DNA of 18,656 bases from the NCBI GenBank assembly GCA_948960675.1, contig CARDPF010000001.1:1-18656 (forward strand), written 5' to 3'. Source of the stretch: an uncultured Eisenbergiella sp. (GTDB taxonomy: Bacteria > Bacillota > Clostridia > Lachnospirales > Lachnospiraceae). The stretch's first letter is position 1; every line of letters starts with the position of its first letter. The position numbers were made by a program, and so were the translations under genes. The notes under the pieces are model-generated. The model ran no database searches. It saw only the letters and a list, made by a program, of their open reading frames with translations, and was not told the origin of the DNA. Below are positions 14,813-18,656 of the stretch, one piece after another.

Positions 14813-15516
14813 ATCATCCCTTTCCTGCAAGACTCCAATAGCTTTTGCGTAAATTCCCGTTGCTTCCTACGGGCAACCAAAACCCTGTCCCCACCGGTCA
14901 CAACTGCCACCCCCTGCTGCTTGTCCGTCACGCAATCCATATTGACAATATAACTTCTATGACAGCGGAAAAAACGTCCGTCCAGCTTTTCCTGTACGGC
15001 ATCCAGCGTTCCGAAAAACTGCGTTTGCCCCGTCGGTGTATGGACTGTGATTTGATGGTCCATCGCCTCACAGTAAAGAATATCTTTGAACGCTATTTTG
15101 GACATCCTGCCTTGGCCCGTAATCAGAAGCGCCTTTTCTTTGTCAGACAGTATACGCTTTACCGCCCTGTCCATTGCCCCAAAAAATTTCTGGGCCGACA
15201 CCGGTTTGAGAATATAATGGACGGCGTCCAAATCAAATGCCCCAAACACATACTTTGAATACGCGGTGATAAAAATCACCTGACTGTCACCGCCGTGCTC
15301 CCGCAGACATCGCACAATTTCCATACCGTCGGCGCCCGGAAGCTTAATATCCATCAGAATAATATCGGACGCCTGACCGGATGCCAACAGCCCTTCACCG
15401 TCTGTAAATGTTTGGACAGATGCACAAATTCCGTTTACACTACAATACTCGTCCACCAGCTTTTCCAACTTGGAGATAAAATAGCCTTCGTCCTCACAGA
15501 TGGAAACCGTTATCAT
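14809..15516 (-). CDS. AgrA-like LytTR response regulator
   Basis: This 235-residue regulator has a receiver domain (1-120) with E8-D9, phosphoacceptor D56 (IILMDIKLPG), T84 (FITAYS) and K104 (ILKPVS), followed by a LytTR DNA-binding domain (about 135-232) with ILYCEAMDHQ and the typical FFRCHRSYIVNMDCV. The ATG at 15516 has GGGGGGA upstream; a TTG at 15531 is less likely. It lies only 31 bases after pyrD and overlaps the kinase gene by four bases. No AgrB protease or peptide gene is visible. All receiver and DNA-binding features look intact although the partner kinase is cut short. Confidence 0.92.
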   Translation of the reverse strand: MITVSICEDEGYFISKLEKLVDEYCSVNGICASVQTFTDGEGLLASGQASDIILMDIKLPGADGMEIVRCLREHGGDSQVIFITAYSKYVFGAFDLDAVHYILKPVSAQKFFGAMDRAVKRILSDKEKALLITGQGRMSKIAFKDILYCEAMDHQITVHTPTGQTQFFGTLDAVQEKLDGRFFRCHRSYIVNMDCVTDKQQGVAVVTGGDRVLVARRKQREFTQKLLESCRKGMI

Positions 15517-15547
15517 TGCCAGTCCCCCCAAAAAATCCCATGGCGGC

Positions 15548-16450
15548 TCACTTTACACAGCCGATAATCTCATGGATATCGTCAATGCCGTGCTTTTGTA
15601 AAAACTCCCCAATTCCCTCTATAACCTCCACCGTGGCATAAGGGTTCACAAAATTCATCGCTCCCACCGCAACCGCCGTGGCCCCCGCCATCAAAAACTC
15701 AATGGCGTCCTGCGCCGTGGCAATGCCCCCCATGCCGATAATGGGGATTTTTACCGCATTCGCACACTGCCACACCATGCGGACCGCAACGGGCTTGATC
15801 GCCGGACCGGACATGCCCCCGGTTTTGTTGGCAAGCACAAACCGTCTTTTCTCTATATCAATCTTCACCCCCGTCAGGGTATTGATCAGGGAAACCGCAT
15901 CCGCGCCCGCACTTTCGGCGGCCCGGGCCATCTCCGTAATATCGGTCACATTGGGACTGAGCTTCATGATAATGGGCTGTTTTGCCACCGCCTTGATCCG
16001 GGACGTAATATCATATAATGCCTCTGCCTTCTGCCCGAACGCAATCGCCCCCTCCTTCACATTGGGACAGGAAACGTTGACCTCCAGCAAATCCACCCCC
16101 GTATCCGCAAGCTTTTCGGCAACCTCCAAATAATCCTCCACCGTTTTCCCGCAAATATTTACAATCACCTTCGTATCAAACTGCTTTAAAAAAGCCAAAT
16201 CCCTCTCGATAAAAACGTCGACGCCCGGATTTTGCAGGCCGATGGCGTTGAGCATCCCGCCGTACACCTCCGCCACCCGGGGCGTGGGGTTCCCCGGCCA
16301 GGGCACATTCGAAACGCCCTTTGTCACCACGGCCCCGAGGCGGTTTAAATCCACGAATTCCCCGTATTCCATGCCGGAGCCGAAAGTGCCGGAGCCGGTC
16401 ATCACCGGGTTTTTCAACTCCACGCCTGCTATTTTTACGCTTGTATTCAT
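15548..16450 (-). CDS. pyrD: Dihydroorotate dehydrogenase, type 1B catalytic subunit
   Basis: This 300-residue FMN enzyme oxidises dihydroorotate to orotate, the fourth step of UMP synthesis, using NAD through PyrK. Motifs: VMTGSGTFGSGMEYG near 16-30, VTKGVS at 42-47, the catalytic C128 in VNVSCPNVKEG (cysteine is the base in class 1 enzymes), MKLSPN at 162-167, and the FMN phosphate loop IIGMGGI...DAIEFLMAGA at 237-257. The start overlaps the pyrK stop by one base, typical of this pair. The usual next gene, pyrE, is not present; an Agr-like regulator gene follows instead. Length is complete. Confidence 0.96.
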   Translation of the reverse strand: MNTSVKIAGVELKNPVMTGSGTFGSGMEYGEFVDLNRLGAVVTKGVSNVPWPGNPTPRVAEVYGGMLNAIGLQNPGVDVFIERDLAFLKQFDTKVIVNICGKTVEDYLEVAEKLADTGVDLLEVNVSCPNVKEGAIAFGQKAEALYDITSRIKAVAKQPIIMKLSPNVTDITEMARAAESAGADAVSLINTLTGVKIDIEKRRFVLANKTGGMSGPAIKPVAVRMVWQCANAVKIPIIGMGGIATAQDAIEFLMAGATAVAVGAMNFVNPYATVEVIEGIGEFLQKHGIDDIHEIIGCVK

Positions 16451-17262
16451 CAGATGTCCACCTCCCGTGCCTCAAAAACCGGTCCGTCCGTACAAATCCT
16501 CGCATTGCGGACATGGGTATGGTGATGTACCTGTGTTGTCTTACACACACACCCCAGACAGGCCCCCACGCCGCATGCCATCCGCTCCTCCAGGGAAATA
16601 TAGGCCGGGATGTTCTCCCGCTGCGCATACTGTTTCACCGCCCGCAGCATGGGCATCGGCCCGCAGGCATACACAATATCCGCTTTCAGGCCGTTTGCCC
16701 CAATCGCATCCATGACGTTCCCCTTTGTCCCTGCGCTTCCGTCCTCTGTCGCCACATAAACGCCGCCCATTTCCCCATTTGCTTTGTCACGGCCCCCCAC
16801 GGCAGCCTCAAAGTCTTCCTTTAAAAAGCACTGTGCGTCCCGGTATCCCACGACCACGTTTTTCGCGCAACCGATTTCCTTTGCCAGCTGTAAAATCGGC
16901 GGCACACCGATACCGCCGCCCAGCAAAAGCGCCGTCATGCCGGAAACCGCTTTTTGAACCGGAAAACCGTTCCCCAAAATCCCCAGGATATCCACGCTGT
17001 CCCCTTCCCGCAGGCCGGAAAATTCGGCCGTGCCGCTGCCCGAGACACGATAAACCAGGCGAAGTGTGCCTGCCTTTCTATCCGTCTCACAGATGCTGAT
17101 CGGCCGGGGCAGCAGCATGCTTTTATCCTTGGGATACACCGCCACAAACTGCCCGCAGCATGCCTGCCCCGCAAGTTTTGTCTGCAAAAGCAGGTCGAAA
17201 ATACCTGCCGCCAGTTGTTTCTGCCCCATCACACGGGCAGCTTCCTTTTTCTTTTGTGCCAT
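16450..17262 (-). CDS. pyrK: Dihydroorotate dehydrogenase electron transfer subunit
   Basis: This 270-residue FAD and 2Fe-2S subunit passes electrons from the PyrD FMN to NAD. The flavin-binding motif RPISI is at 53-57, the nucleotide-binding glycine loop LLLGGGIGVPP at 112-122, and ACGPMP at 199-204. The cluster cysteines are C230, C235, C238 and C257 (ERMACGVGACLGC, then RICTDGPVF). The start at 17262 (MAQKKKEA) has a GGGGA ribosome site at eight bases; the frame is open to 17301. The preceding 159-base gap to the acetyltransferase gene contains only a small ACGGC/GCCGT hairpin (17349-17362) and no gene; pyrF, often upstream of pyrK, is missing. Confidence 0.95.
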   Translation of the reverse strand: MAQKKKEAARVMGQKQLAAGIFDLLLQTKLAGQACCGQFVAVYPKDKSMLLPRPISICETDRKAGTLRLVYRVSGSGTAEFSGLREGDSVDILGILGNGFPVQKAVSGMTALLLGGGIGVPPILQLAKEIGCAKNVVVGYRDAQCFLKEDFEAAVGGRDKANGEMGGVYVATEDGSAGTKGNVMDAIGANGLKADIVYACGPMPMLRAVKQYAQRENIPAYISLEERMACGVGACLGCVCKTTQVHHHTHVRNARICTDGPVFEAREVDI

Positions 17263-17421
17263 ATATCCATCCCCATTTCTGCGGCTGCTTTTACAAGCCA
17301 ATCCCCCGCAGTAAGTCGCGGCACACCTAAGTGTATGGGGATCGCCCTACGGCAACCGCCGTTTATAAAATTCCCATGCCAACCCGTCGGACGCACAACG
17401 GTTCAGAGTAGGACCAAACCG

Positions 17422-17886
17422 TCACGGCAATGCTTTTTGATAAGGTTCCACAGACCACCTTTCATATTGCATAGGGGTATACCGGATCCCGTCCCTGCAC
17501 TGCTGCGTGCTGGTATCGCGAAATCCCATCTTACGGTAAAAGGCAACCCCGTAAGGAGAAGCGTTGACCGTGACACACCTGCCTGTACCCCGTTCCCGCA
17601 TATACTGCCACAGGCTTTTCCCGATGCCCTGCCGGTGATACCGGGCATCCACAAACAGCAGGCAAATATGGCTGCAATGATCGCTGGCCGCCAGCACGCC
17701 CCGCAACTGCCCCCCGCAAAATGCGCCGAAAAACTCCAGGGTATCCAAGGTTTTACGATCCCCCAAAAAGCTCCGGAAGGACTCGATTCCCTCCTGCGGA
17801 TAGATCGGAGCCTCATACTGCAAAAACACTTCCCACACCAACCGGAGCGCTGCCTCCCTTTCCTGATCAATCCTTCTGATCCTCAT
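17422..17886 (-). CDS. GNAT-family N-acetyltransferase
   Basis: This 154-residue protein is a single-domain GNAT acetyltransferase. The acetyl-CoA loop is visible as YHRQGIGKSLWQYM near residues 84-97, preceded by the central strand HICLLFVD, and followed by NASPYGVAFYRKMGF, the usual motif B region. The ATG at 17886 follows GGGGGAAGGG; the frame extends to a GTG at 17904. It overlaps pyrC by 20 bases, so it is translationally coupled to the pyrimidine operon, although it has no known role in pyrimidine synthesis. The substrate cannot be told; a small amine, amino acid or protein N-terminus is possible. Confidence 0.88.
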   Translation of the reverse strand: MRIRRIDQEREAALRLVWEVFLQYEAPIYPQEGIESFRSFLGDRKTLDTLEFFGAFCGGQLRGVLAASDHCSHICLLFVDARYHRQGIGKSLWQYMRERGTGRCVTVNASPYGVAFYRKMGFRDTSTQQCRDGIRYTPMQYERWSVEPYQKALP

Positions 17887-18656
17887 AGACCACCCTTCCC
17901 CCACAGACCGTCATTTTCACCCTGCCCCTGAGGGTTTGTCCCAAAAACGGGGAATTCTGCGATTTGGACACAAACGCTGTCGGCGTCCACTCCTGTCCCT
18001 CATCCAAAAGGACCAGATCCGCAGGACCCCCCTGCGCCAGATAACCGGCGTCCAGCCCGTAAAGCGCCGCAGGGTTTTTGCACATGCACAAAAGCAGCTT
18101 AAGCAAAGTCAGTTTCCCTGTCTCCACCAAATACATCAACCCCAGCGAAAGGGAGGTCTCCAAACCAATGATTCCGCTGGGCGCCTCCGTAATACTGCGG
18201 GCTTTTTCTTCCCTGCCATGGGGGGCGTGATCCGTGGCAATCAGATCCACCGTCCCGTCCTGCAAACCTTCCACGATGGCAAGCCTGTCCTCCTCCTCCC
18301 GAAGGGGGGGATTCATCTTTGCCATCGTCCCAAACCGGATGGCAGCATCCTGCGTCAGGGAAAAATGGTGGGGCGTCGCCTCCGCATGCACACGCACCCC
18401 TTTCCTTTTCGCCTGCCGCACCAGTTCCACGGCCTCCTTGGTGCTGATATGCTGTATCACAATTTCCGCGCCGGTCTCCATGGCCAGCAAAAGATCCCTT
18501 TGTACCATGGATATCTCCGCCTGCCGGTCCGATCCGCCGATCCCGAAATGCCGTGCCGCTTTTCCGGCGTTAATGCCGTTTTCGCTGATAAAAGCCGGGT
18601 CTTCCTCGTGGAAGCTGATGGGCGCATCCAGCCTTTTTGCCTCCCGCATAGCCTCC
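17867..18656 (-). CDS. pyrC: Dihydroorotase (partial, N-terminus beyond the window)
   Basis: This is the C-terminal 262 residues of a class I dihydroorotase, the amidohydrolase that closes carbamoyl-aspartate to dihydroorotate. The reading frame is open to the right edge of the window. Visible metal and substrate motifs are SFHEED, IVIQHIST, AEATPHHFSLT, MNPPLR and the catalytic ATDHAPHGREEK, with the typical end NSPFLGQTLRGRVKMTVCGGRVVYE. The N-terminal HxH metal motif would lie outside the window. It is followed by the overlapping acetyltransferase gene and then pyrK-pyrD, giving a pyrimidine operon that presumably also has pyrB upstream. Confidence 0.95.
   Translation of the reverse strand, partial: EAMREAKRLDAPISFHEEDPAFISENGINAGKAARHFGIGGSDRQAEISMVQRDLLLAMETGAEIVIQHISTKEAVELVRQAKRKGVRVHAEATPHHFSLTQDAAIRFGTMAKMNPPLREEEDRLAIVEGLQDGTVDLIATDHAPHGREEKARSITEAPSGIIGLETSLSLGLMYLVETGKLTLLKLLLCMCKNPAALYGLDAGYLAQGGPADLVLLDEGQEWTPTAFVSKSQNSPFLGQTLRGRVKMTVCGGRVVYEDQKD

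Noticed and set aside
17302..17421. Possible PyrR attenuator or internal promoter in the gap before pyrK
   Set aside because: No recognisable PyrR-binding loop, no terminator with a T-run, and no -35/-10 pair at proper spacing; only a 5-bp hairpin is visible.
16954..17931. Long plus-strand open frame of 325 codons
   Set aside because: It is antisense to pyrK, the gap, the acetyltransferase and the pyrC end, all with clear family motifs; its proline- and histidine-rich composition is typical of a shadow frame in G+C-rich DNA.

Overview
The window looks like chromosomal DNA from a spore-forming, Gram-positive member of the Clostridia, most likely a Lachnospiraceae-type anaerobe. The reasons are a SipL-type spore-coat morphogenesis gene, GGAGG-like ribosome binding sites almost everywhere, the xpaC-telA pair, a PyrK/PyrD type 1B dihydroorotate dehydrogenase, and moderately high G+C coding DNA. 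No rRNA, tRNA, CRISPR array or recognisable transposase is visible. Nearly all genes run on the minus strand; only a TetR regulator and a diguanylate cyclase run on the plus strand.

Left part (1-3516, minus): a PHP-family histidinol phosphatase, a membrane-anchored protein with two FG-GAP/VCBS-like calcium loops, an OmpR-type response regulator and its membrane sensor kinase form a tight cluster. The sensor stops just after its HAMP domain near the left edge and has no catalytic region, so it is broken. Next (3560-6157) is the conserved pair xpaC-telA with its own candidate promoter and a good terminator.

Middle part (6281-9699, minus): ispE (isoprenoid synthesis), a GntR/FCD regulator, a small one-pass membrane protein, murI (D-glutamate for peptidoglycan) and a DUF1934 gene form a housekeeping envelope cluster. 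It is read from a good sigma-A promoter whose start region carries a TTGTATACAA palindrome that could be the operator of the encoded GntR protein. Divergent from it (9815-11555, plus) are a TetR regulator with a strong promoter and terminator, and a response regulator fused to a GGDEF diguanylate cyclase.

Right part (11660-18656, minus): sipL, preceded by a candidate sigma-E promoter; a short coiled-coil protein; an AgrA/AgrC-like two-component pair whose kinase has lost the glycine boxes of its ATP-binding domain; and then part of the pyrimidine operon (pyrC partial, a GNAT acetyltransferase, pyrK, pyrD). The Agr-like pair directly follows pyrD with only about 30 bases between, so it is probably co-transcribed with it.

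No clearly new multi-gene system is evident. The most notable points are the two independently truncated sensor kinases beside intact regulators, the FG-GAP protein inside a two-component cluster, the palindrome cluster before ispE, and the hairpin/sigma-E arrangement before sipL.
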